This document shows, in pieces, positions 16,988-26,846 of a stretch of DNA of 64,000 nt. Where the stretch lies: the NCBI RefSeq assembly GCF_001625565.1, contig NZ_AUXS01000015.1:248001-312000 (forward strand). The letters are read 5' to 3'. How positions within the stretch are numbered: position 1 is the first letter of the stretch; each line of letters begins with the position of its first letter. A model generated the notes under the pieces. It saw only the letters and a program-made list of their open reading frames with translations, was not told the DNA's origin and searched no databases. This DNA is from Pseudoalteromonas luteoviolacea NCIMB 1944 (GTDB lineage: Bacteria; Pseudomonadota; Gammaproteobacteria; Enterobacterales; Alteromonadaceae). The position numbers and the translations under genes are program-made.

Positions 16988-17689
16988 ATGGAACACAATA
17001 TTAATAAGCACATATCTGGCCGCTTTAATGAAGAGCTAGAAAACGTACGAAACCATGTATTGAGCATGGGTGGATTGGTTGAGCAGCAATTAAACCTGGC
17101 ACTAGATGCGGTGAGCACAAGTGATGCTGAAAAAGCCCGCAAGGTGAGTGAAAACGACTACAAAGTCAATGCGATGGAAGTCAACATCGATGAAGAGTGT
17201 ACACGCATTATTGCAAAGAGACAGCCTGCTGCAAGTGACTTAAGACTGGTTGTCGCAATTGCCAAAACCATTGCGGATCTAGAGCGCATAGGTGATGAAG
17301 CTGAACGCATTGCGAAAGTTGCGTTGGACTCATTTACCAAAGATCAGCAACATCTACTTGTGAATGTTGAGAACATGGGTCGTTTAGTGTCTAAAATGCT
17401 ACACGATGTTCTGGATTCTTTTGCAAGAATGGATGCGCAGTGTGCTTTTGAAGTGCATAAAGAAGATGCCAAAGTGGATCGTGAATATGAAGCGCTTACG
17501 CGTCAGATCATGACTTACATGATGGAAGACCCACGCTCGATACCCAAAATAATGGACCTTGTTTGGTCTGTACGTTCGTTAGAGCGCATCGGTGACCGCT
17601 GTCAGAATATTGCAGAATATGTAATTTATTTCGTGAACGGAAAAGATATTCGCCATACCTCTCAAGAAGATATCGAAAAAACCCTTTAA
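16988..17689 (+). CDS. phoU: Phosphate signalling protein PhoU
   Basis: A 233-residue all-helical protein with two PhoU repeats (about 10-105 and 115-215). Each repeat carries the E(R)xGD metal-cluster motif: LERIGDEAE near 98-106 and LERIGDRCQN near 198-207. PhoU links Pst transport status to the PhoR/PhoB two-component system and restrains Pst activity. It is the last gene of the pst operon and is followed by a strong inverted repeat. PhoB and PhoR are not in the window. Confidence 0.95.
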   Translation: MEHNINKHISGRFNEELENVRNHVLSMGGLVEQQLNLALDAVSTSDAEKARKVSENDYKVNAMEVNIDEECTRIIAKRQPAASDLRLVVAIAKTIADLERIGDEAERIAKVALDSFTKDQQHLLVNVENMGRLVSKMLHDVLDSFARMDAQCAFEVHKEDAKVDREYEALTRQIMTYMMEDPRSIPKIMDLVWSVRSLERIGDRCQNIAEYVIYFVNGKDIRHTSQEDIEKTL

Positions 17690-17698
17690 TCTGGGAAT

Positions 17699-17730
17699 GG
17701 ATTATTCGAACAAAAATGAACGAATAATCC
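17699..17730 (+). terminator. Hairpin at the end of the pst operon
   Basis: A perfect 10-bp inverted repeat (GGATTATTCG at 17699-17708, CGAATAATCC at 17721-17730) with an A-rich 12-base loop begins 10 bases after the phoU stop. There is no T-run, so it may protect the mRNA end or work with Rho. Confidence 0.5.
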
Positions 17731-17820
17731 TAACTTCACGATAAAAATCGTTCACAATTTCGGTTAATGCTGTAAACTTGGCCTCTGCACATGCATATTA
17801 TTATGATTTAAGGGTCAGTT

Positions 17821-18498
17821 ATGCCTAGTAATGCGTTTTTAGGAGTGTTTGCAAAGTCTCCTATAAAGCCGATTGAAGAGCACATTAAGATAGTGCATCA
17901 AGCCAGTGAAAGCTTGATCCCGTTCTTTGAACATGTCTTCAAAGGGGAGTGGACTGAAGCGGATGCACTTCGCGTTAATATTCGTAACCTAGAACGTGAA
18001 GCGGATGCGTTAAAGCGAGAAGTACGTCTTCAGCTACCTCGTGGTCTATTTATGCCAGTTGAACGGACTGATTTACTGGAACTTATTACCCATCAAGATA
18101 AAATTGCCAATAAAGCCAAAGACATCGCTGGTCGAGTCGTAGGCCGAGAAATGGTGATCCCCGAGTCAATTCAAAATGATTTCGTCGCGTATTTGAGCCG
18201 TTGTGTAGACGCTACGAAACAAGCCTCAAAAGCTATTAACGAACTGGATGAGCTGTTAGAAACAGGCTTTAGAGGTCGTGAAGTTGTATTAGTCGAGAAG
18301 ATGTTGAGTGAGCTAGATGCCATTGAACAAGACACTGACGATATGCAAATTAAAATTCGCCAAGAACTTCGCCAAGTCGAAGCTGAACTTAACCCGGTAG
18401 ATGTGATGTTTTTATACAAGATCATCGAGTGGGTAGGTGAGCTTGCCGATATTGCTGAGCGCGTAGGCGCACGCCTTGAGGTGATGTTAGCACGCTGA
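17821..18498 (+). CDS. DUF47 / TIGR00153 PhoU-like protein, partner of Pit
   Basis: A 225-residue helical protein of the DUF47 family, distantly related to PhoU. It has conserved acidic and His clusters (ITHQDKIANKAKD near 79-91 and EWVGELADIAER near 203-214). In many bacteria DUF47 genes sit immediately before a Pit transporter gene and are thought to regulate it; here pit follows in the same orientation after 174 bp. The spacing contains a long inverted repeat that may separate expression of the two. Confidence 0.87.
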   Translation: MPSNAFLGVFAKSPIKPIEEHIKIVHQASESLIPFFEHVFKGEWTEADALRVNIRNLEREADALKREVRLQLPRGLFMPVERTDLLELITHQDKIANKAKDIAGRVVGREMVIPESIQNDFVAYLSRCVDATKQASKAINELDELLETGFRGREVVLVEKMLSELDAIEQDTDDMQIKIRQELRQVEAELNPVDVMFLYKIIEWVGELADIAERVGARLEVMLAR

Positions 18499-18588
18499 TC
18501 TTGATCAGCGACAGTTTATAAAGAAGTACACCGTTGTTACTCTCAAAGCGTAGACTAGAGAGCGGCGGTGTTGTGTTTGTTTAATGGT

Positions 18589-18636
18589 TATTTATATGTC
18601 GTCTCGTTAAGACAGTGAGAGATAAACATATAAATA
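18589..18636 (+). other. Long inverted repeat in the pit leader
   Basis: Perfect 11-bp arms TATTTATATGT (18589-18599) and ACATATAAATA (18626-18636) enclose a second short pairing, TCTC (18602-18605) with GAGA (18617-18620). The element ends 36 bp before the pit start. It has no T-run. It may be an operator for a dimeric regulator or a structured 5' leader. Confidence 0.5.
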
Positions 18637-18672
18637 CACAATCAGTGTTTTAAGAACACTAAAGGTTTTTCA

Positions 18673-19941
18673 ATGGATATCATTGCTTCTCATGGCTCGA
18701 TGTTAGTTCTCATCGCAGCGGCAGTTGGTTTCTTTATGGCTTATGGTATTGGTGCAAACGATGTTGCAAATGCCATGGGTACTTCAGTGGGGTCGAAAGC
18801 GCTCACAATCAAGCAGGCAATCATCATTGCGATGATTTTTGAATTCGCGGGTGCTTATCTTGCTGGTGGTGAGGTAACGTCAACGATCCGCAAGGGCATT
18901 ATTGATGCAGCCCCATTCGCTGAGATACCAGAATTAATGATTCTGGGCATGATCTCTGCGTTATTTGCAGCAGGTACGTGGTTGTTGTTAGCGTCGGTAT
19001 TGGGCTGGCCTGTTTCAACTACACACTCAATCATTGGCGCAATCATTGGTTTTGCTTTGGTCGCCGTAGGTAGCGAAGCTATACAGTGGGGCAAAGTTGC
19101 AGGTATCGTTGGCAGCTGGATTGTTACCCCTGCGATTTCAGGCTTTATTGCTTATTTAATCTTTATGAGCGCACAAAAGCTGATTTTCGATACCGATAAG
19201 CCTTTAAGTAACGCAAAACGATTTGTACCTTTCTACATGGGTCTAGCTGGTTTTGTAATGTCTTTAGTCACGATTAAGAAGGGTCTAAAGCACATTGGTA
19301 TTAATCTGGGCACCTTTGAAGGGTATGCGCTTGCGGTTGGTATCGCGGTAATCATTGGCCTGATTGGTAAAGTTGTTATTGCACGCATGAAAATGGATCC
19401 AAATGCTGACAAACAAATGCAGTTTAACAATGTTGAAAAAGTATTTGCTGTCTTAATGGTCTTGACCGCGTGTTGTATGGCATTTGCGCATGGTTCAAAC
19501 GACGTTGCGAACGCGATTGGTCCATTAGCTGCGGTTGTTAACATCGTTGAGAACAACGGTGAAATGGCGAAAAAAGCTGCGCTTGCATGGTGGATTCTAC
19601 CTTTGGGTGGCTTAGGCATCGTAGTCGGTCTTGCTGTACTTGGTAAGAAAGTAATTAAAACGATTGGTGAAGGTATCACGCATTTGACACCGAGCCGTGG
19701 TTTCGCAGCTGAACTTGCAGCAGCTTCTACCGTGGTGATCGCTTCAGGTACTGGATTACCTATTTCGACCACGCAGACCTTGGTTGGTGCTGTACTAGGT
19801 GTGGGAATGGCACGTGGTATTGCTGCATTGAATATGGGTGTGATCAGAAACATTGTGGTTTCTTGGGTTATCACATTGCCAGTCGGTGCTGCCCTTGCTA
19901 TTGTTATATTCTATATTTTGAGAAGCGTGTTCGGCGTTTAA
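18673..19941 (+). CDS. pit: Inorganic phosphate transporter, PiT family
   Basis: A 422-residue polytopic inner-membrane protein with about 10-11 hydrophobic segments. Both PiT signatures are present: GANDVANAMGTSVGS near 28-42 and the repeat copy GSNDVANAIGPLAA near 275-288, the inverted duplication that defines this family of cation-coupled low-affinity phosphate carriers. Two PVSTTHSI / PISTTQTL motifs lie in the matching second positions of each repeat. With Pst upstream the cell has both high- and low-affinity uptake encoded side by side. A GU-rich terminator follows. Confidence 0.93.
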   Translation: MDIIASHGSMLVLIAAAVGFFMAYGIGANDVANAMGTSVGSKALTIKQAIIIAMIFEFAGAYLAGGEVTSTIRKGIIDAAPFAEIPELMILGMISALFAAGTWLLLASVLGWPVSTTHSIIGAIIGFALVAVGSEAIQWGKVAGIVGSWIVTPAISGFIAYLIFMSAQKLIFDTDKPLSNAKRFVPFYMGLAGFVMSLVTIKKGLKHIGINLGTFEGYALAVGIAVIIGLIGKVVIARMKMDPNADKQMQFNNVEKVFAVLMVLTACCMAFAHGSNDVANAIGPLAAVVNIVENNGEMAKKAALAWWILPLGGLGIVVGLAVLGKKVIKTIGEGITHLTPSRGFAAELAAASTVVIASGTGLPISTTQTLVGAVLGVGMARGIAALNMGVIRNIVVSWVITLPVGAALAIVIFYILRSVFGV

Positions 19942-19964
19942 CAAAAAAACAGACTTTTAGCTTG

Positions 19965-20001
19965 AAAAGATCTCAGCGCCAGTGGTGTTGGGGTCTTTTT
20001 A
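19965..20001 (+). terminator. Intrinsic terminator after pit
   Basis: AAAAGATCTCAGCGCC (19965-19980) pairs with GGTGTTGGGGTCTTTT (19984-19999), a 16-bp stem including several G-U pairs, with a 3-base loop and a T-run. It ends only 4 bases before the oxyR start codon. Confidence 0.75.
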
Positions 20002-20004
20002 TTT

Positions 20005-20922
20005 ATGGGTATATCAGTGAATAACTTACCAAGTATAAAACAATTACAATACCTCATTGCAGTTCATCAACAACAACACTTTGGTCGCGCAGCTGAGGCA
20101 TGCTTTGTCGGTCAGTCTACGCTGAGCAGTGCAATCCAAAATTTAGAAGAAACACTTGGCTGTCAGTTAATCGAGCGGGAAAATCGCAGCTTAATGTTTA
20201 CTGATGTAGGTGAAGAGGTGGTTGCTCGTGCAAAAAAAATCATTGATGACTCTATTAGTGTGGTGGAATTAACAAAGAGCTTTAAAAACCCATTATCGGG
20301 AAAGTTGGTGCTGGGATTAATCCCGACCATTGCTAGTTTTATTGCCGCACCTCTATATCAGTATTGTCAGAGTGTCTTTCCTAACCTCCAGTTGGTGCTG
20401 GTAGAAGATACCAGTGACAGGCTGCTTGATAAATTAGAGCACGGTCAGATTGATATGGGTATATTGGCGTTGCCTTACCGGACAGATAAATTTCATACCC
20501 AAGTATTGACGAAAGACCATTTTTCTTTAGTGCACCACAAAGATTATGAAATCCCTGATGCGCTTGAGGATTTTAACCTCTTACCTAAAGACAGTGTATT
20601 TTTATTAGAGCGTGAGCACTGTATGACTGGTCATGCATTGAGTGCATGTAACCTGACTCGAAGTGAGTGTATCAATCCGTTTGAGGCGGCAAACTTGCAC
20701 ACACTGTTAAGCATGGTCGAATACCAGAATGGGGTGACCTTTTTACCTCAAATGGCATTAAATGCTGGTATTTTGCAAGGCAAGCCTATGATCACATTGC
20801 CACCACAAGCGGATGCATACCGAGAAATAGGCTTGCTGTGGCGCAAAACCACAGGTCGTATTCGCGATTTTAGGCTGTTTAGTAATGAGGTTGGTGAGTT
20901 CATTAAAAAGCAGTGTCAATAA
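20005..20922 (+). CDS. oxyR: Hydrogen-peroxide-sensing LysR regulator OxyR
   Basis: A 305-residue LysR-type regulator. The winged helix-turn-helix spans about 12-70 (GRAAEACFVGQSTLSSAI). The redox pair is Cys206 and Cys215 in EREHCMTGHALSAC, with the same 9-residue spacing as Cys199/Cys208 of E. coli OxyR. Oxidation by hydrogen peroxide forms a disulfide and switches on antioxidant genes. The start is taken as the ATG at 20005; no Shine-Dalgarno is visible because the pit terminator fills the preceding region, and a GTG at 20014 is the only nearby alternative. No peroxidase gene lies next to it. Confidence 0.88.
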   Translation: MGISVNNLPSIKQLQYLIAVHQQQHFGRAAEACFVGQSTLSSAIQNLEETLGCQLIERENRSLMFTDVGEEVVARAKKIIDDSISVVELTKSFKNPLSGKLVLGLIPTIASFIAAPLYQYCQSVFPNLQLVLVEDTSDRLLDKLEHGQIDMGILALPYRTDKFHTQVLTKDHFSLVHHKDYEIPDALEDFNLLPKDSVFLLEREHCMTGHALSACNLTRSECINPFEAANLHTLLSMVEYQNGVTFLPQMALNAGILQGKPMITLPPQADAYREIGLLWRKTTGRIRDFRLFSNEVGEFIKKQCQ

Positions 20923-20932
20923 CACTGCTTTT
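20905..20932. terminator. Bidirectional terminator overlapping the oxyR stop
   Basis: AAAAGCAGTGT (20906-20916) and ACACTGCTTTT (20922-20932) form a perfect 11-bp stem with a 5-base loop; A and T runs on both sides let it work for oxyR and for the converging small gene. The oxyR stop codon lies within the hairpin. Confidence 0.75.
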
Positions 20933-20953
20933 GATAAAATGATGAAGCATTTT

Positions 20954-21151
20954 TTAAGTCGAACTGAGCTTGCTCTGTGACATAATATTGGGTAAAAATA
21001 ATAAGTACACCCAAACAACTAAGTTAAAATACGGTATAAATCCTAATACAGTAAACAACTTAGTTGGATACCCTTTTTGTTTGGCGCAGCGGTAACATTG
21101 TACTGTGATTAGACAATGCACCAGTGATAGAAACAGAATAAACTGAAACAT
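20954..21151 (-). CDS. Small two-helix membrane protein of unknown function
   Basis: I start at the ATG at 21151, preceded by GGGGAG at the right distance; a longer in-frame ATG at 21172 lacks a ribosome binding site. The 65-residue product has two hydrophobic segments (about 2-19 and 33-52) joined by a basic loop (YRCAKQKGYPTK). I do not recognise a family. The good ribosome binding site and clear membrane topology argue for a real gene. It faces oxyR tail to tail and shares the bidirectional terminator. Confidence 0.55.
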   Translation of the reverse strand: MFQFILFLSLVHCLITVQCYRCAKQKGYPTKLFTVLGFIPYFNLVVWVYLLFLPNIMSQSKLSST

Positions 21152-21304
21152 ACTTATCTCCCCGAATTCCATTACGAGATGTGCTCAAATCCATTGTATG
21201 TCTTCTACTTATATGTAAATAAGTGAATTAAGAAGACATTCATTGCGAACTTTTATTATAGTTGAGTTTTTTGGGGGCTGCAGTGACTTTTTTCCCCATT
21301 TTAA

Positions 21305-23812
21305 TTAGCATGCTGTTTTTAAGGATAAAATAGTTTTCATAGCCTGCTTAAGCTGCTCGACTGGAAGTGGTTTAGAGATATAGTAACCTTGCCCATAATC
21401 CACACCGATGTTTTTTAGCTCATCAAAAATTTCTTTACTTTCAACGTACTCTGCGACAGAACACTTGTCCAAAGAGTGACTGATATCATTGACTGCCTTA
21501 ACCAGCGCAAGGTCAATGGGGTCATTTAACATATCGCGAACAAAGGAGCCGTCAATCTTTACATGCTGTGCAGGCAGTTGCTTCAAGTAGCTAAATGTAC
21601 TGAATCCAGTGCCAAAGTCATCGATTGAAAAGTGACAACCCAGCTGGTTCAATTGGTTGATCATAGCTTGTGTTGCACTGAGGTTGTTTATACTTGCCGA
21701 TTCAGTAATTTCAAATATGATGCAGTGTGCCGGGACTTGGAAGTCTCGTAAACACGCTTGTATATGTGGCATCAAGCGTTCATCAAGAAATGACTGGGCA
21801 GACAAGTTCAGAGAAATCTGATGTAGCTCGGGGTGATTAGCCACTGCTCGAATGCTTTCTCTGATAACCGACTGGTCCATTAAATAAGTATCGTTGAGCA
21901 GCTCCAAGGCCGGAATAAATTGATTAGGGTATATCAGTTTGTCGTCGATAACTAAACGTAACAAGGCTTCAAAATAGGCGATTTTGTTGAGCTTAAAGTC
22001 CCAGATCGGCTGATAGTGTAACTCAAATTGATTGTTCTTAAGCGCTTCGCGAACACTATGACCCCACTCTAAACCCGTTTGTAGGGTACTATTTTTGGCA
22101 TCTTCTTTGGAGTAGCAATGAACCAGATTACGGCCAAGGTTTTTTGCAATATACAGCGCGATGTCTGATTGCTTAAGGCACTCATTGGGATCGCAGTTGA
22201 CGCGGGAAATTTGCGTTAAGCCAATGGAGCAGCTGATGGTATAGCTGGCTTCTTCGGAATGAAATTGATGGCCTTCTATGGCACTGCAAATACTCTCAGC
22301 CATCATATGGGCATCTAACAAACGCGTATTTTTCAGTAAAATCGCAAACTCATCGCCACCGATCCGGAAGATTAAGTGCTCTTGACTGATATGCGCTCTG
22401 AATAATTGCGCCACTTCTTGCAAGACAATATCGCCCTGCTGGTGCCCCTTACTGTCATTAATGATCTTGAAATGGTCCAGATCTATGTAAATCAGCGCGT
22501 GCTCGGTATCATCTTTGAGTTTTGCATCTTTGCAAAAGTGGTTGAGCTGTTGGTCAAAAAAGTAACGGTTATGCAAGCCTGTCAGCGTGTCGTGTAATGC
22601 CAAGTGACGTAGCTGTAACTCAGCTTCTTTGCGCTCGTGAATATTATCTATTGTGGCTGTGATTGAAGCGATATTTGTTTGGTTTTTAATTAGCTGAAAA
22701 CGGCACTCCACCCACACAGATGCACCAGAGTGATGAATTAGTTGAAGTTCAACGGTCGATGTATAAGGGCCGCTTAGCACCTCTTCAATGGCTTTATTTA
22801 AAGCTGGTAAATCACTCTTTTGAACATAGTCACAGAGGCGTGTGGCCAGAGTTGATTTTAACTTGTGACCGGTCAATTGCTCCCAAGCTGGGTTAATAAA
22901 GCGAATACAACCAGTGGCATCCAATTCAAGGACCACGGTATTTAAATGTAATAAAATGCGTTGGTGGGCTGAAAACAGTTCTTTATAACTTTGTTCTCGT
23001 CGGCTTAACTGTTCTACTTTATGAGCAAACTCCGCGTAGCTCACCATAAAGTCTTCGCGCCTCGCAGCGTGATCGCAGACTTTGCTCAGGACAGATAAGT
23101 TGTAGGGGACACGGACGAAATCTGTTACCCCTAATAGCAACAGTTGTTCGGCATAATCTGCATTTTGATTGTCAATAATGGTGACTATAGCTTGGCTGGG
23201 CTTATGTTGCAGAATATTCTCGACAAGTTCTTTGGTGGTCTCTGCGCGTGTAGATGTTGCATCTAGCAACACAATTGAATAGTCGTTTTGTAAAAACTCT
23301 GAGAGCGCCGCATTTTCAGTGGCTACCTGATTGCATGTGAAACTCAGGGCCAAGTGCTCGCTAATATCGGCAGCTTTTTGTTCATTGGGCTCGAGCAATA
23401 ACAAGTTTAAGCGACTACTCTTTTCTAAATGTGTGGACAACACATTGGCCAAAACTTGTGGTAGTACATCGTGACGTTCCAAAGGTAAGACTGCATCTAT
23501 GCTATAGCTTCGAGCTGTGGTTTCAGCTATGCGCTCGCAATAAGTCGGGGGAATTAACACGATAGGAGTATTCTTGGGTGTTTTAAGTAATCCAGAACGG
23601 ATCATACGGGAAAAGCGCCAGCCATCTATTTTTCCGACATTTAAGCCGCTTATTACCAAATCAACGGCCCGTTGCTTCAACACCTGCAAAGCTGCCTGCG
23701 TATCATTGAGCTCTATTATTTGAAATACATTGAGCTTTTGTAACGTTCTTATTACGGTTTGACGCTCACCATGATCTGCATTGACGAGTAATAAAGTAAG
23801 CTGTTTAGCCAT
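21305..23812 (-). CDS. REC-REC-PAS-GGDEF-EAL cyclic-di-GMP signalling protein
   Basis: An 835-residue cytoplasmic protein. Two receiver-like domains come first (about 5-120 and 130-250), then a PAS domain (about 275-395), a GGDEF domain (about 400-565) and an EAL domain (about 580-830). GGDEF is intact in FRIGGDEFAIL, but the RxxD inhibitory site is not seen. The EAL domain keeps FEALLRL, NLSAQSF, EITES and DDFGTG, so phosphodiesterase activity is plausible. In the second receiver the usual phospho-acceptor region reads LLDATST, so its state is uncertain. The protein can in principle both make and break cyclic-di-GMP. It is divergent from queA. Confidence 0.85.
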   Translation of the reverse strand: MAKQLTLLLVNADHGERQTVIRTLQKLNVFQIIELNDTQAALQVLKQRAVDLVISGLNVGKIDGWRFSRMIRSGLLKTPKNTPIVLIPPTYCERIAETTARSYSIDAVLPLERHDVLPQVLANVLSTHLEKSSRLNLLLLEPNEQKAADISEHLALSFTCNQVATENAALSEFLQNDYSIVLLDATSTRAETTKELVENILQHKPSQAIVTIIDNQNADYAEQLLLLGVTDFVRVPYNLSVLSKVCDHAARREDFMVSYAEFAHKVEQLSRREQSYKELFSAHQRILLHLNTVVLELDATGCIRFINPAWEQLTGHKLKSTLATRLCDYVQKSDLPALNKAIEEVLSGPYTSTVELQLIHHSGASVWVECRFQLIKNQTNIASITATIDNIHERKEAELQLRHLALHDTLTGLHNRYFFDQQLNHFCKDAKLKDDTEHALIYIDLDHFKIINDSKGHQQGDIVLQEVAQLFRAHISQEHLIFRIGGDEFAILLKNTRLLDAHMMAESICSAIEGHQFHSEEASYTISCSIGLTQISRVNCDPNECLKQSDIALYIAKNLGRNLVHCYSKEDAKNSTLQTGLEWGHSVREALKNNQFELHYQPIWDFKLNKIAYFEALLRLVIDDKLIYPNQFIPALELLNDTYLMDQSVIRESIRAVANHPELHQISLNLSAQSFLDERLMPHIQACLRDFQVPAHCIIFEITESASINNLSATQAMINQLNQLGCHFSIDDFGTGFSTFSYLKQLPAQHVKIDGSFVRDMLNDPIDLALVKAVNDISHSLDKCSVAEYVESKEIFDELKNIGVDYGQGYYISKPLPVEQLKQAMKTILSLKTAC

Positions 23813-24081
23813 GGCGTTACGACCCCAAACCCATGTTTTAAGTTTTTAAATGTTGCCCAATATTGCTTATTTACATGTTTTATATTGCCTTTTAAGCAAC
23901 ATGCCAAGGCTTGTTCGAGCGCTTTGACGAATTCTAATACATGTAAATCAGTCCGTAGAGTAATGCTATTTGGCAGAGCTGACAAGAGGTGAAAAAGTAT
24001 GAATAGATCATGTTTGTTGCTTGATTTCGTTATCTTGCAGCACTAGACTTGCCGCCTTATTGCACGAATATGAGGTCTGAT

Positions 24082-25116
24082 ATGCGCGTTGCTGACTTTA
24101 GTTTTGAACTACCAGATGAATTGATCGCTCGCCACCCGAAAGCGGAGCGAACAAGTAGCCGCCTTTTAACATTGAATGGAAACAGTGGGGAATTAGAACA
24201 CAAAATATTTAAGGATATTATTGATCTGATTGAACCTGATGATTTAATCATTTTCAATAACACCAAAGTGATCCCGGCTCGTATGTTTGGTCAAAAATCT
24301 ACAGGTGGTAAAGTCGAAGTTTTAGTTGAGCGCATTTTAGATGAGCATCGGGTACTTGCACATGTTCGTTCAAGTAAGTCACCTAAGCCGGGGGCCGAGC
24401 TGATCCTTGAAGGCAAAGCGAATGCAACCATGGTTGCCCGTCATGGTGAACTGTTTGAACTGGAGTTCAAAGGCGAGCACTCAGTTCTAAATATCTTAGA
24501 TGAAATAGGCCATATGCCGCTACCGCCTTACATAGATCGCCCAGACGAAGAAGGGGATAAAGAGCGTTATCAAACCGTGTATGGGGAAAAGCCAGGTGCT
24601 GTTGCTGCACCTACAGCGGGTCTGCATTTTGATGATAGTTTGATGGCACAGCTTAAAGACAAGGGCGTAGATATGGCCTTTGTTACTTTGCATGTGGGCG
24701 CAGGGACTTTCCAACCAGTTCGTGTTGATGATGTACAAGAGCATCATATGCACTCTGAATATATTGAAGTACCAGATGAAGTTGTTGATGCAGTTGCTAA
24801 ATGCAAAAGCCGTGGTGGTCGCGTTATTGCTGTGGGCACTACATCGGTGAGGTCTTTAGAGTCGGCTGCAAAAGTTCACGGCGGAGAACTTAAAACATTC
24901 TACGGTGATACTGATATTTTTATTTATCCAGGTTACAAGTTTAATGTCGTCGATGTGATGATCACCAACTTTCACTTGCCAGAGTCAACACTGATCATGC
25001 TAGTCAGCGCGTTCTCGGGCCAAGAACATATCATGAATGCGTATCAGCAGGCTATCGCTGAGCAGTATCGCTTTTTCAGTTATGGCGATGCGATGTTTTT
25101 AACTAAAAAACAATAA
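24082..25116 (+). CDS. queA: tRNA ribosyltransferase-isomerase QueA
   Basis: The start at 24082 gives [11 protein letters not shown], aligning with the E. coli start (MRVTDFSFELP), and has GAGG six bases upstream; earlier ATG codons at 24049 and 24070 are disfavoured. The 344-residue enzyme transfers and isomerises the ribosyl group of S-adenosylmethionine onto preQ1 in tRNA to give epoxyqueuosine. Typical segments include [16 protein letters not shown] near 179-194 and the C-terminal [14 protein letters not shown]. It precedes tgt, which inserts preQ1, so two consecutive steps of queuosine synthesis are adjacent. A terminator between them suggests partly separate transcription. Confidence 0.96.
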   Translation: MRVADFSFELPDELIARHPKAERTSSRLLTLNGNSGELEHKIFKDIIDLIEPDDLIIFNNTKVIPARMFGQKSTGGKVEVLVERILDEHRVLAHVRSSKSPKPGAELILEGKANATMVARHGELFELEFKGEHSVLNILDEIGHMPLPPYIDRPDEEGDKERYQTVYGEKPGAVAAPTAGLHFDDSLMAQLKDKGVDMAFVTLHVGAGTFQPVRVDDVQEHHMHSEYIEVPDEVVDAVAKCKSRGGRVIAVGTTSVRSLESAAKVHGGELKTFYGDTDIFIYPGYKFNVVDVMITNFHLPESTLIMLVSAFSGQEHIMNAYQQAIAEQYRFFSYGDAMFLTKKQ

Positions 25117-25125
25117 TATAGTTTT

Positions 25126-25152
25126 AAAAAGCCGGCTAAGTGCCGGTTTTTT
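25126..25152 (+). terminator. Intrinsic terminator between queA and tgt
   Basis: AAAAAGCCGGC and GCCGGTTTTTT form an 11-bp stem (one G-U pair) with a 5-base loop, followed by a T-run. It lies 10 bases after the queA stop. Confidence 0.8.
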
Positions 25153-25183
25153 CATATTTATACCCCACCTTTTTTGGTTGTGA

Positions 25184-26452
<1,269 letters not shown>

Positions 26453-26486
26453 CAGTTTTATATAAAAAATTAGATGAGGAAAAGCA

Positions 26487-26825
26487 ATGAGCTTATTTAT
26501 TTCTAGTGCCCATGCAAGCACAGCGGCAGCAGCGCCAGCAGGTGGTGGCATGGAAATGCTTATCATGTTAGCTATTTTCGGTTTGGTATTTTATTTCCTA
26601 ATTTACCGTCCGCAAGCGAAGCGTGTTAAAGAGCATAAAGACCTAATGGGTGCACTTGGCAAAGGCGATGAAGTCTTAACGTCAGGTGGTCTGGTTGGTA
26701 AAGTTTCGAAAGTTGCTGAAGACAAGGATTTCGTGGTAATTGCCTTGAATGATCAAGTTGAAGTAACTGTACAAAAGTCAGCAGTGGCAGCAGTTTTACC
26801 TAAGGGTACGATGAAGTCGCTATAA
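26487..26825 (+). CDS. yajC: Preprotein translocase subunit YajC
   Basis: A 112-residue protein with one transmembrane helix (about 22-41) followed by the conserved YRPQAKR segment and a cytoplasmic beta-rich domain. YajC joins SecD and SecF in the accessory complex of SecYEG. A GAGGAA ribosome binding site is present, 34 bp after tgt. Confidence 0.95.
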   Translation: MSLFISSAHASTAAAAPAGGGMEMLIMLAIFGLVFYFLIYRPQAKRVKEHKDLMGALGKGDEVLTSGGLVGKVSKVAEDKDFVVIALNDQVEVTVQKSAVAAVLPKGTMKSL

Positions 26826-26846
26826 CAATAACAAAGGGATAATCCA

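Noticed and set aside
17731..17820. Possible Pho box before the DUF47-pit genes
   Set aside because: Only scattered TGTAA/TTCAC bases were found; no paired half sites with 11-bp spacing.
19233..19874. 213-codon frame antisense to pit
   Set aside because: Covers the second conserved half of a PiT transporter; shadow frame.
23752..23985. 77-codon minus-strand frame between the GGDEF-EAL gene and queA
   Set aside because: It partly overlaps the start of the real gene in another frame and shows no domain or ribosome binding site.
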